Shown piece after piece: positions 17,294 through 24,916 of a DNA stretch of 59,294 nucleotides. The position numbers and the translations under genes are program-made. Within the stretch, counting starts at the first letter, position 1. Every line of letters starts with the position of its first letter. Source of the DNA: Prevotella sp. UBA7594 (lineage in GTDB: Bacteria; Bacteroidota; Bacteroidia; Bacteroidales; Bacteroidaceae); NCBI GenBank assembly GCA_002490315.1, contig DLKG01000055.1:1-59294 (forward strand), given 5' to 3'. The notes beneath the pieces were generated by a model, which searched no databases, had not been told where the DNA came from, and saw only the letters and a list, made by a program, of their open reading frames with translations.

Positions 17294-17301
17294 TAAGTTT
17301 G
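17294..17301 (+). promoter_or_regulatory. -7 promoter box of the Rpn gene
   Basis: TAAGTTTG matches TAnnTTTG, 33 bases before the ATG at 17334. The divergent NfeD-flotillin promoter shares this 146-base gap. Confidence 0.4.
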
Positions 17302-17333
17302 CATAGTGATGTTCCAACAATACAATTTGCAAT

Positions 17334-18257
17334 ATGAATACACTAAGAGACAAATGCATAAGGTTTGACTGGGCTATAAAGCGGCTGCTCAGACAGAAAG
17401 CCAACTTCGGGGTGCTTGAGGGGTTTCTCACCGTGTTCCTTGGCGAGAAGGTGGAGATAATGGAGATTCTTGAGAGCGAGGGCAACCAGCAGGCTGCCGA
17501 CGACAAGTTCAACCGTGTGGACATAAAGGCGAAGAACTCGAAGGGTGAGATTATCATTGTGGAGGTGCAGAACACAAGCGAGCTGTACTATCTGGAGCGA
17601 ATACTCTATGGCGTGGCAAAGGCAATAACCGAGCACATAAAACTCGGCAATACCTACAAGGAGGTGAAAAAGGTCTACTCCATAAGCATTCTGTACTTCG
17701 ACCTCGGACGCGGCTCCGACTATCTGTACATTGGACAAAACAACTTCGTGGGCGTGCATACAAAGGACCACTTGGTAATAAGCACGAAAGAGGAAGGTGC
17801 CATAAAGCAGAAATACCCGTCGGAGATATTCCCTACCTATTATCTCGTGCGTGTCAACAACTTCAACGAGGTGGCAAAGTCGCCGCTTGAGGAATGGATG
17901 CGCTACCTGAAGGAGGGTGTCATCAACGAAAAGACAACTGCCCCCGGACTGCGCGAGGCTCGCGAGAAACTGCAGTACTACTCCATGAGCGATGCCGAAC
18001 GCTATGCCTACGACGAGCATGTCAACGCCGTGATGATACAAAACGATGTGCTTGGCAATGCACGTGCCGAGGGACTCGAACAAGGAAGAGCTGAAGGAAG
18101 GGCTGAAGGAAGAGCTGAAGGAAGGGCTGAAGGAAGGGCTGAAGGCGAGCATGCCAAAGCCACGGAAATAGCAAGAAAGCTGAAGGCTATCGGACTGCCC
18201 GTAGAACAAATCAAGGCTTCGACCGGACTTACAGAATCAGACATTCTTGCACTATAA
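17334..18257 (+). CDS. Rpn-family recombination-promoting nuclease (PD-(D/E)XK)
   Basis: 307 aa. The N-terminal PDDEXK_2 nuclease domain shows FDWAIKRLLR at 11-20, a catalytic Asp in RVDIKAKN (D63) and the EVQN motif (E77-x-Q79) that replaces ExK in this family. E. coli relatives (RpnA) are DNA endonucleases that raise recA-independent recombination. The C-terminal region has four or more GRAE units (about residues 247-268) coded by a 12-bp repeat, before a short helical tail (ARKLKAIGLPVEQIKASTG). The genes are multicopy in Bacteroidota and often annotated as putative transposases. A terminator separates it from the convergent yifB. Confidence 0.85.
   Translation: MNTLRDKCIRFDWAIKRLLRQKANFGVLEGFLTVFLGEKVEIMEILESEGNQQAADDKFNRVDIKAKNSKGEIIIVEVQNTSELYYLERILYGVAKAITEHIKLGNTYKEVKKVYSISILYFDLGRGSDYLYIGQNNFVGVHTKDHLVISTKEEGAIKQKYPSEIFPTYYLVRVNNFNEVAKSPLEEWMRYLKEGVINEKTTAPGLREAREKLQYYSMSDAERYAYDEHVNAVMIQNDVLGNARAEGLEQGRAEGRAEGRAEGRAEGRAEGEHAKATEIARKLKAIGLPVEQIKASTGLTESDILAL
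18079..18147 (+). repeat. In-frame 12-bp minisatellite in the Rpn gene
   Basis: Repeats of GGAAGAGCTGAA / GGAAGGGCTGAA, about five copies, coding GRAE. Copy number can change by four residues without frameshift. Neighbouring copies differ by an A/G exchange. Confidence 0.85.
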
Positions 18258-18259
18258 CA

Positions 18260-18300
18260 AACGGCTGTTTAGGTTGATTTTCCCAATCTAAACAGCCGTT
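18260..18300. terminator. Two-way hairpin terminator
   Basis: AACGGCTGTTTAGGTTG (18260-18276) pairs with CAATCTAAACAGCCGTT (18284-18300), 16 of 17 positions, 7-base loop. It sits between convergent Rpn and yifB. Nothing else is evident up to 18383. Confidence 0.7.
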
Positions 18301-18383
18301 AATTTATATATACTCCAAAGAAATACAGCTTCAAGAAGTGAAGTGTTAAGCCACCGCATAAAGTGCCGGATGGTGGACTCCAA

Positions 18384-19934
18384 CTAATATAGCCTCCGCT
18401 CTGCCCAGTCGCCACGGTCGAGATTTCTATACCCTATCGCCTCGGCGATGTGCTGCGCCCCGACGTTTTCGTCTCCGGCAAGGTCGGCAATAGTGCGCGC
18501 CACCTTGAGTATGCGGTTGTAGGCGCGGGCGGAGAGCGAGAACTTCTCCATGGCGGTGCGGAGCAGAGAGATGGATGCCTCGTCGGGCTCGGCATACTGG
18601 TGTATCATGCGCTCGGTCATCTGCGCGTTGCAGTGGATGCCACGAAAGTCCTTGAAGCGGGCGGTCTGTATGTCGCGCGCCTTGATGACGCGCTCGCGGA
18701 TAACGCTGCTCGACTCGCCCGGCTCTGCCTTGGATATGTCCTTAAAGGGCACGGGCGTTATCTCGCACTGGATGTCGATGCGGTCGAGCAGCGGACCGGA
18801 AATCTTGTTCATGTAGCGCTGTATCTGCCCGGGGGTGCAGCAGCACTTGTGGGTGGGGTCGTTGTAGTAGCCGCACGGACACGGGTTCATCGAAGCGATG
18901 AACATGAACGAGCACGGAAACTCAACAGTATATTTTGATCGTGAGATAGTTATCTTGTGGTCTTCGAGTGGTTGGCGCAAAACTTCGAGCGTCTGCTTAT
19001 TGAACTCGGGCAGTTCATCGGCGAAGAGCACACCATTATGCGCGAGCGAAATCTCGCCCGGCTGCGGATTCATTCCTCCGCCGACGAGTGCCACTTCCGA
19101 TATGGTATGGTGTGGCGAGCGGAACGGACGCTGGGAGATGAGCGACGTGCCTCGCTGCAGCTTGCCTGCCACACTGTGTATCTGCGTTGTCTCAAGACTC
19201 TCGGCGAGCGACAGCGGAGGGAGTATCGACGGCAGACGCTTCGCCATCATCGACTTGCCCGAACCCGGAGGACCAACCATAATGAGGTTATGCCCGCCGG
19301 CCGCCGCCACCTCCAAGGCACGCTTCACTGTCTCTTGACCGCGCACGTCGGCAAAGTCGAGGTCGTACATGTATTGCTGCTCGTAGAACTCGCGGCGCGT
19401 GTCGACGAATGTAGGCTCAAAGGCGGCTGCACCCGTGAGCAGTTTTATCACGTCGACAATGTTCTCCATGCCATACACCTCGAGATTGTTCACCACGGCA
19501 GCCTCGCGTTCGTTCTGCTTAGGCACAATGAGTCCCTTGTATTTCTCCGCTCTTGCGCGTATAGCTATGGGCAACGCTCCCTTTATGGGTTGCAGCGTAC
19601 CGTCGAGACTCAGCTCGCCCACCATCATGTATTGGTCGAGCACGTCGGTGACGATGGCTCCGCTCGCCGCCAGTATGGCGATGCCGAGCGGCAGGTCGAA
19701 CGAGCTGCCCTCCTTGCGCAGGTCGGCGGGAGCGAGGTTGATGGTTATGTCGCCGTGCGGAAACTTATATCCGTTGTACTGCAACGCCGAGGCTATGCGG
19801 TCGCGCCCCTCGCGCACGGCAGTGTCGCCAAGTCCGGTCATGCGGTACATAACGCCGGGCACGATGTTCACCTCCACGGTGACGGTGGTCACGTCGAGTC
19901 CGTTCACGGCAGCGGAATAAGTCTTTACGAGCAT
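18384..19934 (-). CDS. YifB/ComM-family Mg-chelatase-like AAA+ ATPase
   Basis: 512 aa from the ATG at 19934 (MLVKTYSAAVNGLD, the family N-terminus); an upstream in-frame ATG adds leader only. Domains: N-terminal ChlI-like Lon-protease-fold domain (1-170), AAA+ core with Walker A GPPGSGKS (221-228) and Walker B region ADELPEF, a Cys-rich loop CPCGYYNDPTHKCCC typical of ComM, and a C-terminal Mg-chelatase domain. ComM hexamers promote branch migration during natural transformation; whether this organism is competent is unknown. A -33/-7 promoter lies at 20001-19971, inside a 27-base sequence repeated near 24.7 kb. Confidence 0.92.
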   Translation of the reverse strand: MLVKTYSAAVNGLDVTTVTVEVNIVPGVMYRMTGLGDTAVREGRDRIASALQYNGYKFPHGDITINLAPADLRKEGSSFDLPLGIAILAASGAIVTDVLDQYMMVGELSLDGTLQPIKGALPIAIRARAEKYKGLIVPKQNEREAAVVNNLEVYGMENIVDVIKLLTGAAAFEPTFVDTRREFYEQQYMYDLDFADVRGQETVKRALEVAAAGGHNLIMVGPPGSGKSMMAKRLPSILPPLSLAESLETTQIHSVAGKLQRGTSLISQRPFRSPHHTISEVALVGGGMNPQPGEISLAHNGVLFADELPEFNKQTLEVLRQPLEDHKITISRSKYTVEFPCSFMFIASMNPCPCGYYNDPTHKCCCTPGQIQRYMNKISGPLLDRIDIQCEITPVPFKDISKAEPGESSSVIRERVIKARDIQTARFKDFRGIHCNAQMTERMIHQYAEPDEASISLLRTAMEKFSLSARAYNRILKVARTIADLAGDENVGAQHIAEAIGYRNLDRGDWAERRLY

Positions 19935-19970
19935 AATTGTCAGTAGGTTTAATGGGTTAATATCTAATGA

Positions 19971-20003
19971 CAAAAGTAGCGGTTTTATGCGGTTCGGCAA
20001 AAC
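19971..20003 (-). promoter_or_regulatory. yifB promoter within a duplicated 27-base sequence
   Basis: On the minus strand TTTG (20001-19998), 19 bases, then TACTTTTG (19978-19971), a full -33/-7 match. The 27 bases 19977-20003 are repeated at 24671-24697 with one mismatch, again as a minus-strand promoter. Confidence 0.65.
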
Positions 20004-20056
20004 AATGTGGCGGTTTTCTTGGCATAAGGCTTAAAATTGTTGTTGATAACGTACAA

Positions 20057-20125
20057 ATAATTATACCCTTTCGGGTGCAATACGAGATGAAATCACTATA
20101 TTTGCACCCGAAAGGGTATAATTAT
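20057..20125. promoter_or_regulatory. 24-bp inverted-repeat operator over the HTH-gene promoter
   Basis: Arm 20057-20080 (ending ACCCTTTCGGGTGCAA) and arm 20102-20125 (starting TTGCACCCGAAAGGGTATAA) are perfect inverted repeats of 24 bp, spaced by 21 bases. Each arm contains a smaller palindrome ACCC-N4-GGGT. A -7 box TATATTTG (20097-20104) overlaps the right arm, so a bound repressor would block the promoter. Such symmetric sites are typical of HipB/Xre autoregulation. Confidence 0.75.
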
Positions 20126-20135
20126 CATATACAAT

Positions 20136-20345
20136 ATGGATACATCTATATCATCATTCGTAAAGGAGCGGCGCAAGATGTTCAACCTCACACAGGTTGA
20201 CTTGGCGGAGAAGTCGGGCGTAGGACTGAGGTTCGTGCGCGACTTGGAGCAAGGAAAGCCCACGCTGCGCCTCGACAAAGTAAACCAGGTGTTGGCTCTC
20301 TTCGGCCATGAGGTTGGGGCAGTGCCGAGCAGCAAACAACAATAG
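20136..20345 (+). CDS. HipB/Xre-like helix-turn-helix regulator
   Basis: 69 aa with a single Cro/C1-type HTH (about 17-38: NLTQVDLAEKSGVGLRFVRD) followed by the EQGKPTLRLDKVNQVLALFG segment typical of the HipB/y4mF group. Such proteins usually repress their own operon together with a HipA kinase toxin. Here the next gene, 46 bases downstream, is not HipA but a 514-aa protein of unknown type. The ATG is 10 bases from the right operator arm. It is either an orphan antitoxin left after hipA loss or the regulator of the downstream gene. Confidence 0.85.
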   Translation: MDTSISSFVKERRKMFNLTQVDLAEKSGVGLRFVRDLEQGKPTLRLDKVNQVLALFGHEVGAVPSSKQQ

Positions 20346-20391
20346 GAGGGAGCAAAAGTTCTTTAGTCTTTAAAATCAAACAATAAACGAA

Positions 20392-21936
20392 ATGGCCCAG
20401 AATACAACAATGCCAGCAAAGAAAGGCGAAAACAATTTCATAGATACTTCGTTTAGAATAGTGGCTGACATTCTTAAAAAAGAAGAGGTTACAGATTGCG
20501 ACAAATGGGAAAAACCATGTCTGACGGCACAGTGGTTTATGGACGCAATAAACATTCTCAACTCTAATCCTGAAAAATCTAAAGAGTACTTCAACAAGTA
20601 CAATTTCTTACCAGAAAAGTTTCTTAACGTTGCCTGCTTCTTTCTTTTAGGGAGTGATTGTGAAGATGAATTTACCGGCAACTTCATCGCTTGCTACACC
20701 AAAGAGATGGCCAACATTTCGACAAAGAAAATATTGAATGACGATTCTTTATTTGAAGAGGCTGAAGTTATGGACAAATTAGAGGCAACCGATTTCTTCT
20801 CATTTATAAAAGAGCTGGACGCAGAAGACATAAGCCTACTGTTAGACCATCTACATACTAATTCTAATTGGGAAGTCGAATCCAAACTAAAAGAATGTAT
20901 TTCCAACAATGACTCCTTCGAATTTGCAAGGACTCTCCACGAATCAAACACCGACTTTCAAAAAATAGCAAACATAGCAGCAATTATATATTCGAAAGTT
21001 TTTCTTAAGAAGAATTTCTACACATTCATAGATAAGAAAAAGTTCAACGAGATTAACCAAACAGACATTATACAATCTATTGACAATACAATATCAGAAG
21101 AGGCATTACCTATACCACAAGAGTTATGTTCTGTCCTTTATGACATTAGACGGCTCATTTCTCAAGATAAGGACCTTGATACCGAAATAGAAAGAACAGA
21201 CTTTTTTAAAACATATATATCCGAACGTTCTTACCTTATACTTAGTCTGTTGTGGCATAAAAAACTGTTTCATCTATCTCTTGACCCCGAGTCGGTCAGC
21301 AAGATAGAAGATATGATATGGTCCGACCAGCATATAAAGCATATTGTAGACATAATTACTATAAAGAATGTAGAAGCCATATTCGAAGAAGAAAACAAAA
21401 GTATTATAAATTTCTACAATAACTTCATCAACGTACCTATTAACGTACCAGCAAATATCTCTAATGAAACGGAGCACTATGAACAAGAAGAAATCGTTCT
21501 GACCGATGAAATACTCAAACAAAGACCAACTGAAGACAAAAGCGAATATATTGGTCAGCCACAAGTTAAAGGTCTAAATATAGCACATAAATTAAATGAC
21601 TTGATAACTTTTCTTGCAGAAAACGGCTTCATAGACAACAACATAGAAACCAAACAAAGTCTTGCTTACCGCTTTACAGGAAAGAATAAGCCGCAGAAGT
21701 TAGTAAAAGTCATACAATGGAAAGACAATATGAATGATCTTGTTTACATAATGAAAAGACTATATTTCGGAGTAAATGGCAAGTATAACAGGGCAAGAAC
21801 GTTTTTTGAGACAAGTGACAATGACAAGTTCCAGGGAATACCAAATGGTCAAATATGCAGAAATGCAGATATGTCAATAGACACCGAATTAAAGAATAAA
21901 ATGGACGAACTTTTTCCAGATAGCAACAAGTCATAA
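20392..21936 (+). CDS. 514-aa protein of unknown function
   Basis: I do not recognise a named family. No signal peptide or membrane segment, so probably cytoplasmic. The N-terminal two thirds is acidic and mostly helical by composition. The C-terminal part (about 395-514) looks like a separate domain: a KLNDLITFLAENGFID helix, AYRFTGKNKPQKLVKVIQW, NDLVYIMKRLYFGVNGKYNRA, ending near FPDSN. A tail of this kind (helix, YRFTG, tryptophan, NDL..I..L) is, as I recall, shared by assorted Bacteroidota mobile-element hypotheticals. Codon use is AT-rich, unlike the GC-rich neighbours, which suggests transfer. Probably co-transcribed with the HTH gene. Confidence 0.6.
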   Translation: MAQNTTMPAKKGENNFIDTSFRIVADILKKEEVTDCDKWEKPCLTAQWFMDAINILNSNPEKSKEYFNKYNFLPEKFLNVACFFLLGSDCEDEFTGNFIACYTKEMANISTKKILNDDSLFEEAEVMDKLEATDFFSFIKELDAEDISLLLDHLHTNSNWEVESKLKECISNNDSFEFARTLHESNTDFQKIANIAAIIYSKVFLKKNFYTFIDKKKFNEINQTDIIQSIDNTISEEALPIPQELCSVLYDIRRLISQDKDLDTEIERTDFFKTYISERSYLILSLLWHKKLFHLSLDPESVSKIEDMIWSDQHIKHIVDIITIKNVEAIFEEENKSIINFYNNFINVPINVPANISNETEHYEQEEIVLTDEILKQRPTEDKSEYIGQPQVKGLNIAHKLNDLITFLAENGFIDNNIETKQSLAYRFTGKNKPQKLVKVIQWKDNMNDLVYIMKRLYFGVNGKYNRARTFFETSDNDKFQGIPNGQICRNADMSIDTELKNKMDELFPDSNKS

Positions 21937-21987
21937 TTGTCATTATCTGTAATAATCAGAAATACTTTGTCATACATTGTAATTAGT

Positions 21988-22018
21988 TTTGCATTGCTTG
22001 TTTTTATCGTTACTTTTG
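21988..22018 (+). promoter_or_regulatory. -33/-7 promoter of the membrane-protein pair
   Basis: TTTG (21988-21991), 19 bases, TACTTTTG (22011-22018): a full Bacteroidota promoter 55 bases before the ATG at 22073. Confidence 0.65.
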
Positions 22019-22072
22019 CAGCGTCAATCATCGGAACGACCCGTTGACAGACGATAACAAAAAGAAAAAGAC

Positions 22073-22630
22073 ATGCAAGAAAGAACGAAGCAACGTTTAA
22101 AGAAGGTAGGTAAGGTTGCACTATACAGCGCAGCTGCAGTTGGCGCCATTGCAACAATAGCTGTCGTATGCTATCAGCCCAAAGAAGGCAAGCATTCTCC
22201 ACGCTCATTGGTCAGGAGTGACGGAATTCCCAAGAAAGCATTCAAATCCAGAATCCGTGCCAACCTCCAGTCTATCCTTCAACTGGTTAAACACGGTGAG
22301 TTATGTATGCCATACAAGGTTAAAGACAAATACTATACCGGCCACAACAGAGAATTGAACAATCAGATTAAACAAGGCATGGCAAAGGCAGCAGATGCAG
22401 CTGCCAATGCTGCCGCCGCTGTTTGCAATACAATCACAGAACCTCGCAATGTACAGGTAATTGCCCAAACTATTATGAATAAAGATACAAGAACTTATTT
22501 TGAGGTTGATGAGGAAGAGTACGACAACATGACAGAAGAGGAGCAGGCTCAAATTGACGAGAACCAGCTTGATGTTATGGATGATATTATGTTCCCAGAC
22601 GGACACGACGAAGATGGCGACTATGAATAA
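22073..22630 (+). CDS. Small membrane-anchored protein with acidic tail, unknown
   Basis: 185 aa. A basic N-terminus (MQERTKQRLKK) followed by one membrane segment (about 15-34, VALYSAAAVGAIATIAVVCY), so the rest may lie outside the membrane or in the periplasm. A basic stretch (36-64), an Ala-rich helix (about 105-120, AADAAANAAAAVC) and a strongly acidic C-terminal third (DEEEYDNMTEEEQAQIDEN) follow. No family recognised. Its 3' end overlaps the next gene's start, implying translational coupling. AT-rich like its neighbours. Confidence 0.6.
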   Translation: MQERTKQRLKKVGKVALYSAAAVGAIATIAVVCYQPKEGKHSPRSLVRSDGIPKKAFKSRIRANLQSILQLVKHGELCMPYKVKDKYYTGHNRELNNQIKQGMAKAADAAANAAAAVCNTITEPRNVQVIAQTIMNKDTRTYFEVDEEEYDNMTEEEQAQIDENQLDVMDDIMFPDGHDEDGDYE

Positions 22631-23030
22631 CCCTTTCCGTTCTTTACGCATCGTGTGCCATATCCTCGCACCAGTGTTCTGTATTGCCACGCTTATTGCG
22701 CTCGCACTACGTGCAATTGAAAAAAGTCAACTGGCAACAAACATGCAAATAACAAACAACAGTATATGGTGTACTGCCATCATTGCTGTATTTTGCATGA
22801 CCATCAGCATTGGATGGTGGTTGCATCTTTCTCATAATCGAAAGGCAATACTACATAAGGGCGATTTCGTCAAAATTGTCAAAGGTCCATTTGCCGGACT
22901 TGAAGGCTATGTGATTGACAATGCCGGAAATAAGAATATAACAGTAGTTATTGATCGTAAAACCTCAAACAACTACTCAATAAGAACATCCATAAATACA
23001 CTACAGAGAAAACTTAGGATTATTAGGTAA
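22614..23030 (+). CDS. Two-pass membrane protein with a KOW-like domain, unknown
   Basis: 138 aa from ATG 22614; ATG 22623 is an equally good start (135 aa). Two membrane segments (about 15-34 and 53-72) are followed by a C-terminal domain (about 80-130) with KGDFVKIVKGPFAGLEGYV, the KOW/NusG-C-terminal pattern (GD.V.I..GPFAGLEG.V), then VVIDRKTSNNYSIRTSINTL. KOW domains bind RNA or ribosomal partners; a membrane-tethered one is unusual. The gene overlaps the previous one by 8-17 bases. The function is unknown and the KOW call rests on the motif alone. Confidence 0.6.
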   Translation: MATMNNPFRSLRIVCHILAPVFCIATLIALALRAIEKSQLATNMQITNNSIWCTAIIAVFCMTISIGWWLHLSHNRKAILHKGDFVKIVKGPFAGLEGYVIDNAGNKNITVVIDRKTSNNYSIRTSINTLQRKLRIIR

Positions 23031-23090
23031 AGCCAATATGCCAATAAGATAAGGATTAGTGCTTGGAAATACTAACCACAACGTTATTCT

Positions 23091-23181
23091 GAAGGTGTGT
23101 CAAAACTCGCAAATTGGACTTATCCGTGGCGGAGACCTCCGCTACGGATAAATTCATGAATTTTAATTTTTACACACCCTC
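23091..23181. repeat. Composite hairpin nested in a hairpin
   Basis: Outer arms: GAAGGTGTGTCAAAA (23091-23105) and TTTTTACACACCCTC (23167-23181), imperfect relatives of the hairpin at 43486-43523. Inside lies a second stem, TTATCCGTGGCGGAG (23120-23134) with CTCCGCTACGGATAA (23137-23151), 14 of 15 pairs and a 2-base loop. Confidence 0.75.
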
Positions 23182-23208
23182 ATTTTATGTAATTTGAATT
23201 TTAGCAAA

Positions 23209-24249
23209 ATGAACCAATCCGACAACACCAACCAGGCAACATTACATCCTCTCGGCAAGACCTTGCGCCAACTCATTGCATCGTGTCCTTTCGATGCTCT
23301 TGCCGTGTTGCTGCGCCTTCACGACGACCTTTCGCTCGCGCAGTACAAGGAAGCCTACGACATTCTGATCAATATGAAGCCATCGGACAATGGTTGTCGC
23401 GACGTGAAGGTTGTGATGACCGACTGGAACGACGGCGAAGGTCCTCGGCTTGACGCATGGGACGTTGAGGGCATCGAATGGATGAAAATCATCGACGGAC
23501 AAGTAATGATTGCCGACGATGTGGACGCACCGGAAATAGAGATTGCCCACCGTCTTATGTGGCATCTCACATTCTTCGGCTACTGTCCAGAACAGACCTG
23601 TTTGTTTCCTAAAGAATATGGCGACACGCCATACGGCAAGGAAGCACGACGCATAGAGCTACACCGCTATATGCTATATGCCAACAAGCCTATACGCCGA
23701 CGCATTATAAAGTCCATTGTCGATATGAAAAAACACGGATTCAATAGCTTTGCACTTTCGGAAGGCGACTGGCGGTACATCAACAAGCGTGAGAGCCACT
23801 GCAACCGCTCCAAGCGCAAACGCCACTATCGCCTTGAGCAACGCATACGCCGACTGTCCTCACTCGACCACTGCGAGACCACTGTCCGCCAACTGCTCGA
23901 CGGGCAGACCTCGTCAACTGCCATAACACGCGACGACCTCAACTTTCTTTTCCATACCGAGGAACGCACTGGTCGCGAGATGCAGTCGCGTACGTTCGGC
24001 AAACGCGACCGCACCGAATACATCCTTGAACTTATCACAAAATACAGGGCTTTGGACGGAATGCCCGAAGGTCAGCGCGTTGCCATGCGCATAGCCACAT
24101 CACACGACCATCCACTCACCGACAATGAGCGCAAGCAGATATGCCTTGCCGTTGACAAAGTATGCAATGCAACAGCTACAACGCTCTGCATCGCAGAGAA
24201 CAACAGTCTCGGATGCGAGATATCTCTGCTTGTGGTCACAAACAAATAA
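23209..24249 (+). CDS. Bacteroidota-specific hypothetical protein (DUF6557-like N-terminus)
   Basis: 346 aa from the ATG at 23209 (a TTG at 23194 is in frame). The first 130 residues (TLRQLIASCPFDALAVLLRL, YKEAYDILINMKPS, EIEIAHRLMWHLTFFGYC) resemble what I recall as the DUF6557 pattern: helical N-terminus, Y..A...L..L.PS, then AH.LWE.TF.G. The C-terminal half is basic and Arg-rich (RSKRKRHYRLEQRIRRLSSL) and I cannot place it. Cytoplasmic by composition. GC content is nearer the core genome than the preceding three genes. Family name is from memory. Confidence 0.5.
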   Translation: MNQSDNTNQATLHPLGKTLRQLIASCPFDALAVLLRLHDDLSLAQYKEAYDILINMKPSDNGCRDVKVVMTDWNDGEGPRLDAWDVEGIEWMKIIDGQVMIADDVDAPEIEIAHRLMWHLTFFGYCPEQTCLFPKEYGDTPYGKEARRIELHRYMLYANKPIRRRIIKSIVDMKKHGFNSFALSEGDWRYINKRESHCNRSKRKRHYRLEQRIRRLSSLDHCETTVRQLLDGQTSSTAITRDDLNFLFHTEERTGREMQSRTFGKRDRTEYILELITKYRALDGMPEGQRVAMRIATSHDHPLTDNERKQICLAVDKVCNATATTLCIAENNSLGCEISLLVVTNK

Positions 24250-24341
24250 AAAAGGCACTCACTGCAGAAATTCTGAATGATGTTTTGAAGCGTAAGTAAA
24301 CAATAAATGTTATACGAATTCTTACGCGAAATAGCTCCTTG

Positions 24342-24638
24342 CTATGAAATAGAACGATTCATAATAGGCTGAACAGTTGTTGTGTCAAAATCGCCACGTG
24401 CGAGCTGGCACTCGTCTATCCAGTCGTCAACTACCTGCCGTAGGTTCTCGGAATGAAGCGTGTCGACAAGCACCGACTTGCGGAAGCGTCGCGGACGGCT
24501 CAGGCAGTTATACTTCTTACCTTTGTTGGCAAGACTCCAAATCAAGTCGGTCTTGCCAACATACACGTATCCTTCTTCTCTTATTTTATAGAAAGACTGG
24601 ATGCCAACGGGTAATCTTCTGTCGTTCAGTTCTGCCAT
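24342..24638 (-). pseudogene. Broken AAA-ATPase (DUF1703-type) gene, N-terminal remnant
   Basis: 98 codons. The first 60 residues match the N-terminus of the abundant Bacteroidales AAA-ATPase/PD-(D/E)XK family (RRLPVGIQSFYKIRE, YVYVGKTDLIW, LSRPRRF.KS), normally over 500 aa. The Walker A glycine is replaced by Arg (RRFRKS instead of RRFGKS), and after DTLHS the family similarity stops. It has its own minus-strand promoter at 24695-24665 inside the 27-base duplicated sequence. Confidence 0.6.
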
Positions 24639-24670
24639 GGTTTCTCTGCATTTGGTTTCTTATGCAAATT

Positions 24671-24697
24671 TAGCGGTTTTGTGCGGTTCGGCAAAAC
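24671..24697. repeat. Second copy of the 27-base promoter sequence
   Basis: Matches 19977-20003 in 26 of 27 positions, direct orientation. On the minus strand it provides TTTG (24695-24692), 19 bases, TAAATTTG (24672-24665) ahead of the ATPase remnant. The two copies bracket the accessory block. Confidence 0.8.
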
Positions 24698-24715
24698 TTT
24701 CTGAATAAAATACAT

Positions 24716-24723
24716 TAACTTTG
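24716..24723 (+). promoter_or_regulatory. -7 promoter box upstream of ruvB
   Basis: TAACTTTG matches TAnnTTTG, about 195 bases before the ruvB ATG. Between them lie AAGTTAACGAGTTGACGAGT-type repeats (24732-24773) and partly complementary ones (24868-24905), which could fold the leader. Confidence 0.4.
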
Positions 24724-24916
24724 CAAGATGAAACAAGTTAACAAGTTAACGAGTTGACGAGTTGACAAGCTGATAGTATAGTGAGCAGGATACGTACAAA
24801 AAACTCACAGTTTGGAATTATACGTAAAGAAGATTATACGGATACGTTTACGAACAACATCGGTAATAGCTCGTCAACTTGTCAACTAAAAACCTTGTCA
24901 ACTAAAAGAACAAAAC

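Noticed and set aside
24254..24300. Short plus-strand frame (KALTAEILNDVLKRK) after the 346-aa gene
   Set aside because: No start codon and too short to place. It may be the tail of a lost gene, but nothing supports it.
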